From: an uncultured Oscillospiraceae bacterium
Lineage (GTDB): Bacteria > Bacillota > Clostridia > Oscillospirales > Oscillospiraceae
NCBI GenBank assembly: GCA_905234425.1
Contig: CAJOHR010000022.1
Coordinates: forward strand, 1-57,194
DNA length: 57,194 nt
Direction of reading: 5' to 3'
The notes beneath the pieces were generated by a model. The model was not told the origin of the DNA and did not search any database. It saw only the letters and a list, made by a program, of their open reading frames with translations. This document shows, one piece after another, positions 15,490-24,826 of the stretch. A program made the translations under genes and the position numbers. Positions within the stretch are counted from its first letter, which is position 1. Each line of letters begins with the position of its first letter.

Positions 15490-17772
15490 ATGATCAAGAA
15501 AAGAAACCTGCTGGCCCTGCTGCTGGCCCTGTGCATGGCGGTGAGCCTCTTCGCCGCCTGCGGCGACAAGGCCGCCTCCAGCGCCGCCTCCGCCGAAGCC
15601 TCCGCTTCCGGCGAGGAAGCCCCGGCCGAGGCCCGGGACACCATCGTCATCGCGGCCGACCAGGGCCTGGAGGGGAAATTCTCCCCCTTCTTCGGTCTGA
15701 GCTCCGCGGACATCAACATCTCCGACATGACCCAGACCTACACGGTCATTGTGGACCGTGTGTCCAACCCCATCCTCACCGGCGCCAAGGGCGAGACCCG
15801 GACCTACAACGGCTCGGACTACACCTATAACTGCGCCGCGGATCTCACCGTCACCGAGAACGACGACGGCACCGTGTACTACGACATGACCATGCGGGAC
15901 GACATCCAGTTCTCCGACGGCACCCCCGCCACCATCGACGACGTGATCTTCGGCATCTACGTCTATCTGGACCCCACCTATGACGGCAACTCCACCATGT
16001 TCTCCCTGCCCATCGAGGGCCTGGAGGACTACCGCTCCGGCATGGACACGCTCTATAACCTGCTGATCGAGGCCGGCCAGGACAACAAGGACTTTGCCAA
16101 CTGGACCGAGGACCAGCAGAAGGACTTCTGGGAGAAGGGCCTGCCCGAGGCCGGCACCGCCTTTGCCCAGTCCATTGCGGACTACTGCATCGCCAACGGC
16201 TACAACGAGCCTGCGGATTCTATCGCCGCCTGCGCCGCCAACTGGGGCTTCGAGCTTCCCGACGACGCCACCGCCCTGGATTTCTGGAATCTGATGGTGG
16301 AGACCTATGAGAGCGACTATGCCGCCCTGAGCGACACCGAGGCCGCCACCGGCTCTCTGTGGAGCTTCATGGATCCCGCCTACGCTGTGGGTGTGGAGAC
16401 CGGCAAGTCCGCCCCCAACATCTCCGGCGTGCAGAAGACCGGCGACTACAGCCTGCGCATCGTGGCCACCGAGGTGGACGCCACCATGATCTATCAGATG
16501 GCCCTGCCCGTCGCTCCCATGCACTACTACGGCGACGCCAGCAAGTACGACTACGAGAACAACAAGTTCGGCTTTGACAAGGGCGACCTGTCCATCGTGA
16601 AGGCCAAGACCTCCCAGCCCATGGGCGCCGGTCCCTACATCTTCAAGGACTATTCCAACGGCACGGTCTACATGGAGGCCAACCCCACCTACTTCAAGGG
16701 CGAGCCCAGGATCAAGCATCTGAACTGGCTGGAGTCCAGCGAGGCCGATAAGGTCACGGGTCTGGTGTCCGGCACCATCGACATCTCCGATCCCAGCTAC
16801 TCCACCGAAGTGGCTGATCAGATCGCCCAGTACAACGGCGGCAGCGCGGATCTGGACGGCTCCGTGCTCACCACCCGGCTCATCGACTTCAACGGCTACG
16901 GCTACATCGGCATGAACCCCAACAACGTGAAGGTGGGCGACAAGCCCGACTCTCAGGAGTCCCGGAACCTTCGGAAGGCCATCGCCACCATCCTGGCGGC
17001 CTACCGTGACGAGGCTATCGCCTCCTACTACGGCCAGACGGCCTCCGTCATCAACTATCCCATCTCCAACACCTCCTGGGCCGCGCCCCAGGTCACGGAC
17101 GACGGCTATCAGGTGGCCTACTCCGTGGATGTTTCCGGCAATCCCATCTACACCGACGGCATGAGCCAGGAGGACAAGTACGCCGCCGCCCTGGAGGCTG
17201 CGCTGGGCTACTTTGAGGCCGCCGGCTACACCGTGAAGGACGGCAAGATCACCGACGCTCCCGAGGGCGCCAAGATGGAGTATCAGGCCATCATCGGCGG
17301 TGGCGGACAGGGCGACCACCCCTCCTTCCTGCTGCTGAAGAACGCCGCTGACGCCCTCAGCTCCATCGGCTTCACCCTGAGCGTCAACGACGTGGCCAAC
17401 GCCTCCGACCTGTACGCCGCCTACCAGACCGGCGTGGCGGAGCTGTGGTGCGCCGCCTGGGGCGCCGCCTCCGATCCGGATATGTATCAGCTCTACCACT
17501 CTGAGGGCTCCACCAACTACTATCAGATCGCTGACGAGGAGCTGGACGGTCTGATCGAGACCGCCCGTATGTCCACGGATCAGTCCTATCGGAAGAGCCT
17601 GTACAAGGCCGCCATGGAGATTATCATGGACTGGGGCGTGGAGGTTCCCATCTATCAGCGTTCCGAGGCCTACGTCATCTCCACGGAGCGGGTGGATACC
17701 TCCACTCTGCCCAATGACATGACCCCCTACTGGGGCTGGGCCAACGAAGTGGAGAAGATCGCGCTGAAGTAA
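15490..17772 (+). CDS. oppA: Oligopeptide ABC transporter substrate-binding lipoprotein
   Basis: 760 aa, family 5 extracellular solute-binding protein. The N-terminus is a lipoprotein signal: KKR, hydrophobic stretch, then lipobox LFAAC with acylated Cys24, followed by an Ala/Ser/Glu-rich tether. It is well above the ~550 aa typical of OppA. Extra sequence around residues 150-300 is acidic and Trp-rich, so the ligand may be larger or different from simple peptides. The ATG at 15490 is preceded by AGGAGG. It starts an oppABCDF operon. Transport of peptides is the family's usual role. The actual substrate is unknown. Confidence 0.88.
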   Translation: MIKKRNLLALLLALCMAVSLFAACGDKAASSAASAEASASGEEAPAEARDTIVIAADQGLEGKFSPFFGLSSADINISDMTQTYTVIVDRVSNPILTGAKGETRTYNGSDYTYNCAADLTVTENDDGTVYYDMTMRDDIQFSDGTPATIDDVIFGIYVYLDPTYDGNSTMFSLPIEGLEDYRSGMDTLYNLLIEAGQDNKDFANWTEDQQKDFWEKGLPEAGTAFAQSIADYCIANGYNEPADSIAACAANWGFELPDDATALDFWNLMVETYESDYAALSDTEAATGSLWSFMDPAYAVGVETGKSAPNISGVQKTGDYSLRIVATEVDATMIYQMALPVAPMHYYGDASKYDYENNKFGFDKGDLSIVKAKTSQPMGAGPYIFKDYSNGTVYMEANPTYFKGEPRIKHLNWLESSEADKVTGLVSGTIDISDPSYSTEVADQIAQYNGGSADLDGSVLTTRLIDFNGYGYIGMNPNNVKVGDKPDSQESRNLRKAIATILAAYRDEAIASYYGQTASVINYPISNTSWAAPQVTDDGYQVAYSVDVSGNPIYTDGMSQEDKYAAALEAALGYFEAAGYTVKDGKITDAPEGAKMEYQAIIGGGGQGDHPSFLLLKNAADALSSIGFTLSVNDVANASDLYAAYQTGVAELWCAAWGAASDPDMYQLYHSEGSTNYYQIADEELDGLIETARMSTDQSYRKSLYKAAMEIIMDWGVEVPIYQRSEAYVISTERVDTSTLPNDMTPYWGWANEVEKIALK

Positions 17773-17782
17773 GAATTCCCTG

Positions 17783-17878
17783 ACGGGGAGATTGTGGAGG
17801 GAGTTTTCCCTCCACAATCTGCCCCGTTGCCTGCCTGCGGAACGCTTTGCCGCTGTAAAGCGCTGCGCCGGCAGGCAA
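17783..17878 (+). repeat. Two large intergenic hairpins between oppA and oppB
   Basis: Hairpin A (17783-17827) pairs 19 bp with one bulge (ACGGGG-AGATTGTGGAGGG against its complement) and a 6-nt loop. Hairpin B (17827-17878) closes with TTGCCTGCC/GGCAGGCAA and has an inner CGCTTT/AAAGCG stem. Neither has a U-run. Between binding protein and permease genes such structures commonly protect the upstream mRNA, so oppA would be made in excess. Confidence 0.75.
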
Positions 17879-17931
17879 ATGTGTCGATCAAGCGGGAGAA
17901 AATCTGTTACAGCAATAGGAGGGGATATGTT

Positions 17932-18918
17932 TTGTGGAAGTTTATCGTCAAGCGTGTGCTGCTTTCCGTACTGATCCTGTTCTGCGTCAGCTTCATCATC
18001 TACGGGATGATGCGGGCGCTGCCGGGAAGCTATGTGGAAAACATGGCCATGCAGCTGTCCGCCGCGCCCGGGGCCAAGCCCTATGAGGAGTGGATCGCCC
18101 AGCTCAACGCCTCCTACGGCCTGGACAAGGGCGTGGTGGCCGGGTATTTCTCCTGGCTCTCCGACGCCATCCGGGGCCAGTTCGGGGACAGCTGGAAGTT
18201 CACCGTGCCCGTGACCCAGAAGTTCTCCGAGGTCATCTGGCTCAGCTTTATCATGGGAGCCATCTCCTTTGTGCTGGAGCTGATCATCGCCATCCCCCTG
18301 GGCATTCTGGCGGCCACCCATCAGTATTCCCGGGCGGACTATGCCATCACCGCCGGGGCCCTGGTGGGCATCAGCCTTCCCACCTTCTTCTTCGCCACGA
18401 TCCTGAAGCTGGTGTTCTCTGTGAAGCTGGGCTGGTTCGATCTCTACGGTCTGGTGGGCCGGGACTATGCCCAGCTTTCGGCCATGGGGCAATTCTGGGA
18501 CAAGGCCAATCATCTGGTTTTGCCCATCGTCACCCTGGTCATCGTCTCCGTGGGTTCCACCATGCGCTATACCCGGACCAATATGCTGGAGGTGCTGAAC
18601 TCCGATTACATCCGCACCGCCCGGGCCAAGGGACTGTCGGAGCGGAAGGTCATCTATCACCATGCCTTCCGGAACACCCTGATCCCCCTGGTGACCATCA
18701 TCGGCGGCAGTCTGCCCGGCCTGTTCTCCGGCGCGCTGATCACCGAGACCCTGTTCGCCATTCCCGGCATCGGATATGTGTCCTATCAGGCCATGGTGGC
18801 GGGCGACATTCCCTTCTCCATGTTCTATATGTCTTTCCTGGCCATTCTGACACTGGCCGGAAACCTGATCTCCGATATTCTGTACGCCGTGGTGGATCCG
18901 CGGGTACGCATCGCTTAG
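17932..18918 (+). CDS. oppB: Oligopeptide ABC transporter permease OppB
   Basis: 328 aa, inner-membrane permease with about six membrane segments (first at residues 5-28). The EAA loop that contacts the ATPases is recognisable near residues 225-245 (DYIRTARAKGLSERKV). I chose the TTG at 17932 since AGGAGGGG lies 11 nt upstream and the protein begins WKFIVKRVLLS, the usual OppB N-terminus. A nearby ATG is out of frame. 16 bp before oppC. Confidence 0.92.
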   Translation: MWKFIVKRVLLSVLILFCVSFIIYGMMRALPGSYVENMAMQLSAAPGAKPYEEWIAQLNASYGLDKGVVAGYFSWLSDAIRGQFGDSWKFTVPVTQKFSEVIWLSFIMGAISFVLELIIAIPLGILAATHQYSRADYAITAGALVGISLPTFFFATILKLVFSVKLGWFDLYGLVGRDYAQLSAMGQFWDKANHLVLPIVTLVIVSVGSTMRYTRTNMLEVLNSDYIRTARAKGLSERKVIYHHAFRNTLIPLVTIIGGSLPGLFSGALITETLFAIPGIGYVSYQAMVAGDIPFSMFYMSFLAILTLAGNLISDILYAVVDPRVRIA

Positions 18919-18934
18919 AAGGGAGGCTGCCAAT

Positions 18935-20470
18935 ATGTCAGATCAGAACGAGAAGCTGACCGCAGAGGAAACCGAGCAGCTATCCCTCAACGACGACCGC
19001 CGGGTAAAGGTCCTGTCTCCCGGGGCCCTGGTCGCCAAGCGGTTCTTCCGGAACCGGCTGGCGGTGATCGGCCTCTCCATGCTCATCGCCATGTTCCTGT
19101 TCTCCTTCGTGGGCGGCCTCATCAGCCCCTACCGGGAGGACGAGCAGTTCTACACCTACACCTACATGGATCAGGAATACGTGGGCGTGGTGAAAAACGA
19201 CGAGCTTCGGTACACCGTGGCCTACGATCAGGAGTTCGGCTCCGTGCTCCAGGCCCAGCTCCTGCTGGCCATCAACAAGCAGCAGGAGAGCTTTGACTAC
19301 AAGGACGTCCACTACGACGTGACCGTGGAGGGGCCGGATCTCTATACCGTCTCCCAGGACGGAACCACCCTGGCCATGGCCGCCAAGGATATTTTCAACC
19401 TGGAGGCCGAGAGCTTCCCGGCGTCCTTCGATTTCCGGCTGGCAGCCCTGCGGGCCTACGTCAACGACGAGTCCGGCTTCACAGTGCCCGAGGACCCCAA
19501 TTCCTACACCCTGGACGAGGACGGCAACGTGCTCCAGGGCGGCACCACCGCCGTGGGGTATATCTCCCGGTTCGTGGTGTCCTCCAAGGTCCCTGGGACC
19601 AATATCTCCCGGGATTTCAAGGAGAAGCTGGAGGAGGCCATCGACAGCGATGTGACCGAGTTCGTCTACACCGACGAAAACGGCGAGGAGGCCACCTACA
19701 CCATCACCTACGATCCCTCCTCCAAGACCTGGTCTGTGCTCCAGAGCACCGAGACCTACGTCTATGACCGGTACGCTTCGCCCAGTAAGGAACACTGGCT
19801 GGGCACCGACACCTCCGGCATGGACATGCTGACCCGCCTCATGTACGGCGGCCGGGTGTCCCTGCTCATCGGCTTCATCGTGGTGTTCATCGAGGCCTTC
19901 TTCGGCGTGATCCTGGGCGGCATCTCCGGCTACTTCGGCGGCTGGGTGGACAACCTGATCATGCGGATCGTGGACGTGTTCTACTGCATCCCCTCCACGC
20001 CCCTGATCATCATTCTGGGCGCGGCCATGGACGCCATGCAGGTGGATCCCCAGATCCGGATGCTCTACCTCATGCTGATCCTGGGCTTCCTGGGCTGGCC
20101 AAGCATCGCCCGGCTGGTCCGGGGCCAGATCCTCTCCCTCCGGGAGCAGGAGTTTATGACCGCCACCGAGGCCCTGGGCATCCGGGTTTCCCGCCGGATC
20201 TTCAAGCACCTGATCCCCAACGTGATCCCTCAGCTCATCGTCATCTGCACCATGAGCCTGGGCTCCACCATCATCATGGAGGCCACCCTGTCCTTCCTGG
20301 GCCTGGGCGTCAAGTTCCCCTTCGCCTCCTGGGGCAACATCATCTCCGACGTGAACAACGCCTTCGTCATGACGAACTACTGGTTCATCTGGATCCCCGC
20401 GGGCATCTGCCTGCTGATCGCGGTATTGGGCTTCAACTTCGTGGGCGACACGCCTTCGACCCGAAGATGA
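18935..20470 (+). CDS. oppC: Oligopeptide ABC transporter permease OppC, large external insert and frameshifted C-terminus
   Basis: 511 aa against ~300 usual. After the first membrane segment (about residues 35-57) comes a ~220-residue hydrophilic, Tyr/Asp-rich insert predicted outside the membrane, then the permease core with the EAA loop (EFMTATEALGIRVSRRI, about 405-421). The C-terminus reads VGDTPSTRR, but the +1-shifted frame gives AFDPKMKR then stop, which is how OppC proteins usually end (GDALRD-DPKMKR type). A deletion of about 10 bp near 20449 would explain this. It removes roughly the last 12 normal residues. The core is intact, so the transporter may still work. Confidence 0.88.
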   Translation: MSDQNEKLTAEETEQLSLNDDRRVKVLSPGALVAKRFFRNRLAVIGLSMLIAMFLFSFVGGLISPYREDEQFYTYTYMDQEYVGVVKNDELRYTVAYDQEFGSVLQAQLLLAINKQQESFDYKDVHYDVTVEGPDLYTVSQDGTTLAMAAKDIFNLEAESFPASFDFRLAALRAYVNDESGFTVPEDPNSYTLDEDGNVLQGGTTAVGYISRFVVSSKVPGTNISRDFKEKLEEAIDSDVTEFVYTDENGEEATYTITYDPSSKTWSVLQSTETYVYDRYASPSKEHWLGTDTSGMDMLTRLMYGGRVSLLIGFIVVFIEAFFGVILGGISGYFGGWVDNLIMRIVDVFYCIPSTPLIIILGAAMDAMQVDPQIRMLYLMLILGFLGWPSIARLVRGQILSLREQEFMTATEALGIRVSRRIFKHLIPNVIPQLIVICTMSLGSTIIMEATLSFLGLGVKFPFASWGNIISDVNNAFVMTNYWFIWIPAGICLLIAVLGFNFVGDTPSTRR

Positions 20471-20494
20471 AACGCTGAGAAAGGAGGCGCAGTT

Positions 20495-21643
20495 ATGGCA
20501 AAGAAAAAAGCGGAGGGCTACATGTCGGCCAGTGAGAGCCGCAAAATCGCCAGGGAAAACCGCAAGATCACGAACGCCTTCGAGAAGCAGCGCAAGCGCA
20601 AAAACGTGCCGGAGCAGGAGTATCTGACCGCCATGAAGGACCCGGGAAACGCCGTGGAGTTCGACAACCTCCACACCTACTTCTTCACGGATACCGGCAC
20701 GGTCAAGAGCGTGGACGGCGTCACCTTCGACGTGCCCATCGGCAAGACCGTGGGCGTGGTGGGAGAATCGGGCTGCGGCAAGTCCGTCACCAGCCTGAGC
20801 CTCATGCAGCTCATTCAGCGGCCCCAGGGCCAGATCGTGGAGGGCGAAATCCGCCTCAATCTGGGGGACAAGGCCTACGACGTGGTGAAGACCCCCAATG
20901 AGGTCATGCAGACCCTCCGGGGCAACTACGTGTCCATGATCTTCCAGGAGCCCATGACCTCCCTGAACCCGGTGTTCCGGATCGGCGACCAGGTGGACGA
21001 GGTCATCGCCCTCCACGACGGCGAGGGCAAGAGCAAAGAGGAAGTCAAAAACAGGACCATCGAGCTGCTGGAGATGGTGGGCATCGCCAACTCCCAGGGC
21101 GTCTACCGGATGTATCCCCATGAGCTCTCCGGCGGTATGCGCCAGCGCGTCATGATCGCCATGGCCCTGGCCTGCAACCCCAAGGTGATCATCGCCGACG
21201 AGCCCACCACCGCCCTGGACGTGACCATCCAGGCCCAGATCCTGGACCTGCTCCGGAATCTGAAGGACAAGATCAACTCCTCCATTATGCTCATCACCCA
21301 TGATCTGGGCGTTATCGCGGAGATGGCGGACTATGTGGTGGTCATGTACGCGGGACGGGTGGTGGAGAAGGGCACGGCCCTGGAGATCTTCGAGGACCCG
21401 AGGCACCCCTACACCATCGGCCTCATGGCCAGCAAGCCCGTGGTGGGCAAGCAGGTGGACAAGCTCTATTCCATCCCCGGCAAGGTGCCAAACCCTGTGA
21501 ATATGCCCAACTACTGCTACTTCAAGGACCGGTGCGAGATGTGCGTGGACCGGTGCCAGGGAGACTATCCCGAGGTGGTGAAGCTGACGGACACCCACGA
21601 GGTCAGCTGCTACCGCTATTACGACGAAAAGGGGGACAAGTGA
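20495..21643 (+). CDS. oppD: Oligopeptide ABC transporter ATPase OppD
   Basis: 382-aa ATP-binding subunit. Walker A GESGCGKS near residue 90, Q-loop [10 protein letters not shown] near 150, signature LSGGMRQR near 212, Walker [13 protein letters not shown] near 233, H-loop ITHDLG near 268. The C-terminal peptide-transporter extension with cysteines ([15 protein letters not shown]) is present and may bind an Fe-S cluster as seen in some relatives. A basic ~45-residue N-terminal extension precedes the domain. One base separates its stop from oppF. Confidence 0.95.
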   Translation: MAKKKAEGYMSASESRKIARENRKITNAFEKQRKRKNVPEQEYLTAMKDPGNAVEFDNLHTYFFTDTGTVKSVDGVTFDVPIGKTVGVVGESGCGKSVTSLSLMQLIQRPQGQIVEGEIRLNLGDKAYDVVKTPNEVMQTLRGNYVSMIFQEPMTSLNPVFRIGDQVDEVIALHDGEGKSKEEVKNRTIELLEMVGIANSQGVYRMYPHELSGGMRQRVMIAMALACNPKVIIADEPTTALDVTIQAQILDLLRNLKDKINSSIMLITHDLGVIAEMADYVVVMYAGRVVEKGTALEIFEDPRHPYTIGLMASKPVVGKQVDKLYSIPGKVPNPVNMPNYCYFKDRCEMCVDRCQGDYPEVVKLTDTHEVSCYRYYDEKGDK

Positions 21644-21644
21644 C

Positions 21645-22661
21645 ATGGCCGAGAAGACATTGGACTACACCCCCATCCAGTACGACCCCCAGTATATCCT
21701 CCAGGTGAACCAGCTGAAAAAGTACTTCCCCATCAAGGGCGGCATGATCAGCCGGGTCACAGGCTGGGTCAAGGCTGTGGACGGCGTCACCTTCAACTTA
21801 AAGCGCGGCACCACCATGGGCCTGGTGGGGGAATCGGGCTGCGGAAAATCCACCACCGGCCGGACTATCCTGCGGCTCTACGACGAAAAGACCGGCGGCC
21901 AGGTCCTGTTTGGCGGCAAGGAGGTCTACGACCTGAGCCCCAAGGAGCTCCGGGCCCTGCGGACCAAAATGCAGATCATCTTCCAGGACCCCTTCTCCAG
22001 CCTGTCGCCCCGGCTTCCCGTAGGGGAAATCATCGGCGAGGCGGTTCGGGAGCACGGCCTGGTGCCCAAGGCGGAGTTCGACGACTATATCGACGAGGTC
22101 ATGGACAACTGCGGCCTTCAGCCCTTCCACAAGGACCGGTATCCCCATGAGTTCTCCGGCGGCCAGCGGCAGCGGATATGTATTGCCCGGGCCCTGGCCC
22201 TGAACCCGGAATTTGTGGTCTGCGACGAGCCGGTATCCGCTCTGGACGTGTCCATCCAGGCCCAGATCATCAACCTGCTGGGAGAGCTCCAGGAGAAGTA
22301 CAACCTGACCTATCTTTTCATCTCCCATGACCTCAGTGTGGTGGAGCACATCTCCGACACCGTGGGCGTCATGTACCTGGGCAATCTGGTGGAGTACGGA
22401 GAGACGGCGGACATCTTTGCCCGGCCCCTCCACCCCTATACGAAGGCCCTGTTTTCCGCCATTCCCATTCCCGATCCCAAGGCCAAGCGGGACCGGATCG
22501 TGCTGGAGGGCTCCATTCCCTCTCCGGCCAACCCGCCCAAGGGTTGCAAGTTCCACACCCGCTGCGCCCAGTGCATGGAGTGCTGCAAAGAAGTGGCCCC
22601 CGTTCAGAAGGAGATCGAGCCCGGCCACTTTGTGGTCTGCCATCTCTACGACGACGTATGA
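21645..22661 (+). CDS. oppF: Oligopeptide ABC transporter ATPase OppF
   Basis: 338-aa second ATPase subunit. Walker [10 protein letters not shown] near residue 64, Q-loop [10 protein letters not shown] near 109, signature FSGGQRQR near 168, Walker [12 protein letters not shown] near 188, H-loop ISHDLS near 227. A C-terminal Cys-rich segment [10 protein letters not shown] is present. The gene overlaps the following small gene by 4 bp (ATGA). It pairs with OppD to energise OppBC. Confidence 0.95.
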   Translation: MAEKTLDYTPIQYDPQYILQVNQLKKYFPIKGGMISRVTGWVKAVDGVTFNLKRGTTMGLVGESGCGKSTTGRTILRLYDEKTGGQVLFGGKEVYDLSPKELRALRTKMQIIFQDPFSSLSPRLPVGEIIGEAVREHGLVPKAEFDDYIDEVMDNCGLQPFHKDRYPHEFSGGQRQRICIARALALNPEFVVCDEPVSALDVSIQAQIINLLGELQEKYNLTYLFISHDLSVVEHISDTVGVMYLGNLVEYGETADIFARPLHPYTKALFSAIPIPDPKAKRDRIVLEGSIPSPANPPKGCKFHTRCAQCMECCKEVAPVQKEIEPGHFVVCHLYDDV

Positions 22662-22909
22662 AAAACCGGGAGGATTGGGACGACGGCCGCACCGTGGCCG
22701 ATATGTCGGAGGTGACCCGTCCGAGGCTGTTCTCCGGCGGCAAACCAAAAAAGGAAGAGAAAAAAGCAGAGCGGATCATGGTGGAATATACCCCGTCGGA
22801 ACGCCGCTGGGCCGTGCTCGGCGCGCTCCGGGCCGCGCTGCTCATCGCCCTTGTCTATCTGGCGGGGCTGGCCCTGGTGATTGCTCTGCTGATCCGTCTC
22901 TGGAAGTGA
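22658..22909 (+). CDS. Small membrane protein coupled to oppF
   Basis: 83 aa. About 50 charged residues rich in Lys, Arg and Glu are followed by one membrane segment (about residues 53-79, LGALRAALLIALVYLAGLAL) and a 4-residue tail, so the charged part is probably cytosolic. Its ATG overlaps the oppF stop codon (ATGA), which strongly suggests translational coupling. I do not recognise a family. A role with the transporter is inferred only from coupling. Confidence 0.7.
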   Translation: MKNREDWDDGRTVADMSEVTRPRLFSGGKPKKEEKKAERIMVEYTPSERRWAVLGALRAALLIALVYLAGLALVIALLIRLWK

Positions 22910-22912
22910 ATC

Positions 22913-22957
22913 AAAAAACAGCAGCCGGTCGAGGGCCTCGACCGGCTGCTGTTTTTT
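22913..22957. terminator. Bidirectional terminator between opp and the foldase gene
   Basis: A 21-bp perfect inverted repeat (AAAAAACAGCAGCCGGTCGAG and complement) with a 3-nt loop, flanked by A6 and T6, between convergent genes. A related CAGCAGCCGG stem recurs at 45558-45595. Confidence 0.92.
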
Positions 22958-22967
22958 GGTATAGGTA

Positions 22968-24518
22968 TCAGGCTGCGCCGTTCTGGGCCGCATCCGTCTG
23001 GATCTTCTCCACGGCGGCGGGAACGCAGATGGCCAGGTCCTCTGTGGCTTTGGCCGTGTAGCGGTCAATGATCCCGTCCACCGTCTTGGTGTAGGAATCG
23101 TACTTCACCTCGTCGGCCACGGCGTCCTTCCAGTAGTAGGAATCGGTCTGCCGGACGAAGTACATGATGTGGAAGCCGTAATCCGTCTCCACAATGCCCG
23201 TATCTCCGGGCTGGCGGCTCTCGTCGAAGCACCAGTCGTTGAAGGTCTCCACCATCTGACCGGGGTACACGTCCTCGTAGAGGCCGCCGTTCGTATTGGA
23301 GCCGGGATCGGTGGAATACTCCTCTGCCAAAGCCGCGAAGCTGTCCTCCGTGGCCTCTCCTGCCTGCCATTCCTCGTAGATCCGCTGGGCCTCCGCCTGG
23401 GCGGCCTCCTTCTTTTCGGTCTGGTCCGCCTCGGTGTCGTCCTCGGAAGCGGTCTCGGGCTGGATCAGAATGTGGCGCACGTCCACATTCGGCAGATCGG
23501 ACTTGGTGATGCCGTACATGCTGAGGGCCTCGCTGTTTTCCTCGTAGTAGGCTTCGATCTCCTCATCGGTGGCCGTCTGGCTCTCATAGATGTAGTCGGA
23601 ATAGGCGGTGACGAAGTAGGAGTCGTAGAGGTATTCCTCAAAGCCCGCCTGGGTGACGGTCTCCCCGTAGGAGTCCTGGATATAGGCCAGCACATCCCCG
23701 TTCCCGGAATCGTCGGTGAAGCCGGCGGAGAGGGCGTGCTCCGGCAGGGCGGCGATCACGCTGTCATACTGGGATTGATAGTCCTCCGGCATGGTGAAGC
23801 CCGCCTCGGCGGCGCTGGCCTTCATGGCCTCGGTCTGCTGGATGGAGGTCATGGCGCCCTCCAGGAAATAGTCCTGCCAGGTTTTCCCGTCGCTGTACTC
23901 CTGCTCGGACAGGGGCAGGGTGGGGTCAAAGGGGAAGCCCTGCTGCTGGACGAAATAGTAGTATTCGCCCCAGTAGTAGAAGCTGAGCTGGTCGTTGGTC
24001 AGGGTCATGGCCGTGGAGCCGTCCGAATCCTGAAGCGTCACGGCCGCACGGTCCCCGTGGTAATTGGACCGCTGGAAGGCCTTTTGAATGGACGTGACAA
24101 AAGCCGGCATCTGGGCGTCCTTCGACAGGGAGGTCACCACAACGGCCAGACAGACCACAACGATCAGCAGCAGCCCGGCCACGGCGGCCAGAATGATGAC
24201 AGCCAGGTTTTTGCCGCTCTTTTTCTTCGCTTCCGGGATTTCCGCCGGAGCTTCCGCCTCCTCTGGGCCGTCCGTCTCTTCGGATTCGTCCTCCGCGTCA
24301 GAAGCCTCGGCGTCCTCCGTTTCCTCCCCATCCGGGGAAACTGCTTCGGGATCCTCACGGGCTTCCACAGGTTCCGCAGAATCCTCCTTGGGAGCGGCTT
24401 CCCGGGTCAGGACATCCTCCGGCGTTTCCGGAGCGTCGTCAGTCAGTGCGGCGCCGCAATCCGGGCAGGTCTTTTCAGGGCCTTCGTAGTTGAGGCCGCA
24501 GTTTGGGCAGATCATCAT
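22968..24518 (-). CDS. Membrane-anchored PpiC-type peptidyl-prolyl isomerase with zinc ribbon and acidic linker
   Basis: 516 aa. Order: zinc ribbon CPNCG...CPDCG (residues ~4-21), a long Glu/Asp/Ala/Pro-rich linker (~25-100), basic stop KKKSGK and one membrane helix (~105-128), then an extracytoplasmic part with a SurA_N-like helical region and a parvulin domain (VRHILIQP near 345, then TDPGSNTNGGLYEDV and GFHIMYF). It probably folds exported proteins at the cell surface, like PrsA, but is helix-anchored and not a lipoprotein. AGGAGG abuts the first of three nearby ATGs, so I chose the second at 24518, at 6 nt. It is transcribed alone. Confidence 0.88.
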   Translation of the reverse strand: MMICPNCGLNYEGPEKTCPDCGAALTDDAPETPEDVLTREAAPKEDSAEPVEAREDPEAVSPDGEETEDAEASDAEDESEETDGPEEAEAPAEIPEAKKKSGKNLAVIILAAVAGLLLIVVVCLAVVVTSLSKDAQMPAFVTSIQKAFQRSNYHGDRAAVTLQDSDGSTAMTLTNDQLSFYYWGEYYYFVQQQGFPFDPTLPLSEQEYSDGKTWQDYFLEGAMTSIQQTEAMKASAAEAGFTMPEDYQSQYDSVIAALPEHALSAGFTDDSGNGDVLAYIQDSYGETVTQAGFEEYLYDSYFVTAYSDYIYESQTATDEEIEAYYEENSEALSMYGITKSDLPNVDVRHILIQPETASEDDTEADQTEKKEAAQAEAQRIYEEWQAGEATEDSFAALAEEYSTDPGSNTNGGLYEDVYPGQMVETFNDWCFDESRQPGDTGIVETDYGFHIMYFVRQTDSYYWKDAVADEVKYDSYTKTVDGIIDRYTAKATEDLAICVPAAVEKIQTDAAQNGAA

Positions 24519-24524
24519 TATCAT

Positions 24525-24624
24525 CCTCCTGCGCTGCCAATAGGTAGACAGCGGAGACCATTATAGCAGATGGAACCGGAAAAGTCTCCATGGAATCGAG
24601 GAAAATATGTGAATTTTTCGAAAA
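24525..24624 (-). promoter_or_regulatory. Promoter region of the foldase gene
   Basis: The minus strand has a perfect TATAAT (24560-24565) about 35 bp before the start codon. No good -35 hexamer is seen at the normal spacing. Nothing else is recognisable in this 100-bp stretch. Confidence 0.45.
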
Positions 24625-24664
24625 CAGCGGCGCGGAGGAGCCGATTCGCGCCTCCGCGCCGCTG
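24625..24664 (-). terminator. Terminator of the MFS transporter operon
   Basis: CAGCGGCGCGGAGG and its complement form a perfect 14-bp stem with a 12-nt loop, followed on the minus strand by TTTTCG. The MITE at 24682-24826 now separates it from the MFS stop codon. Confidence 0.7.
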
Positions 24665-24681
24665 GACACATATTGATTTAG

Positions 24682-24826
24682 GGAAACGCTGAATAAAAAA
24701 CGGTGTGCGGATTGGCGAGGAGATTTTTTCTCTGACAATGTCGAAAAATCGCAGGAATACTTTGTGTATTTCAAGATTGGGAAAATCTGCCGTCAAGACG
24801 TGCGCCGGGATTTAATCAGCGTTTCC
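24682..24826. mobile_element. MITE of IS5-like type with TTAG target duplication
   Basis: A 145-bp non-coding element. Its ends are inverted repeats GGAAACGCTGAATAAA and (complement of right end) GGAAACGCTGATTAAA. Both sides carry TTAG, a 4-bp duplication matching the YTAR target of IS5-group transposases. The interior is an imperfect long palindrome, so the RNA would fold as a rod. It inserted at the MFS stop codon: the duplication supplies the TAA, so the protein is unchanged. No transposase is encoded, so it must be moved in trans. Confidence 0.85.

Noticed and set aside
15436-18933. Very long minus-strand open frame opposite oppA/oppB (similar ones opposite oppC/oppD, 18980-21646)
   Set aside because: It lies antisense to genes with clear family motifs and has Gly/His/Val/Gln-rich composition typical of GC-biased shadow frames, with no motif and no ribosome binding site.
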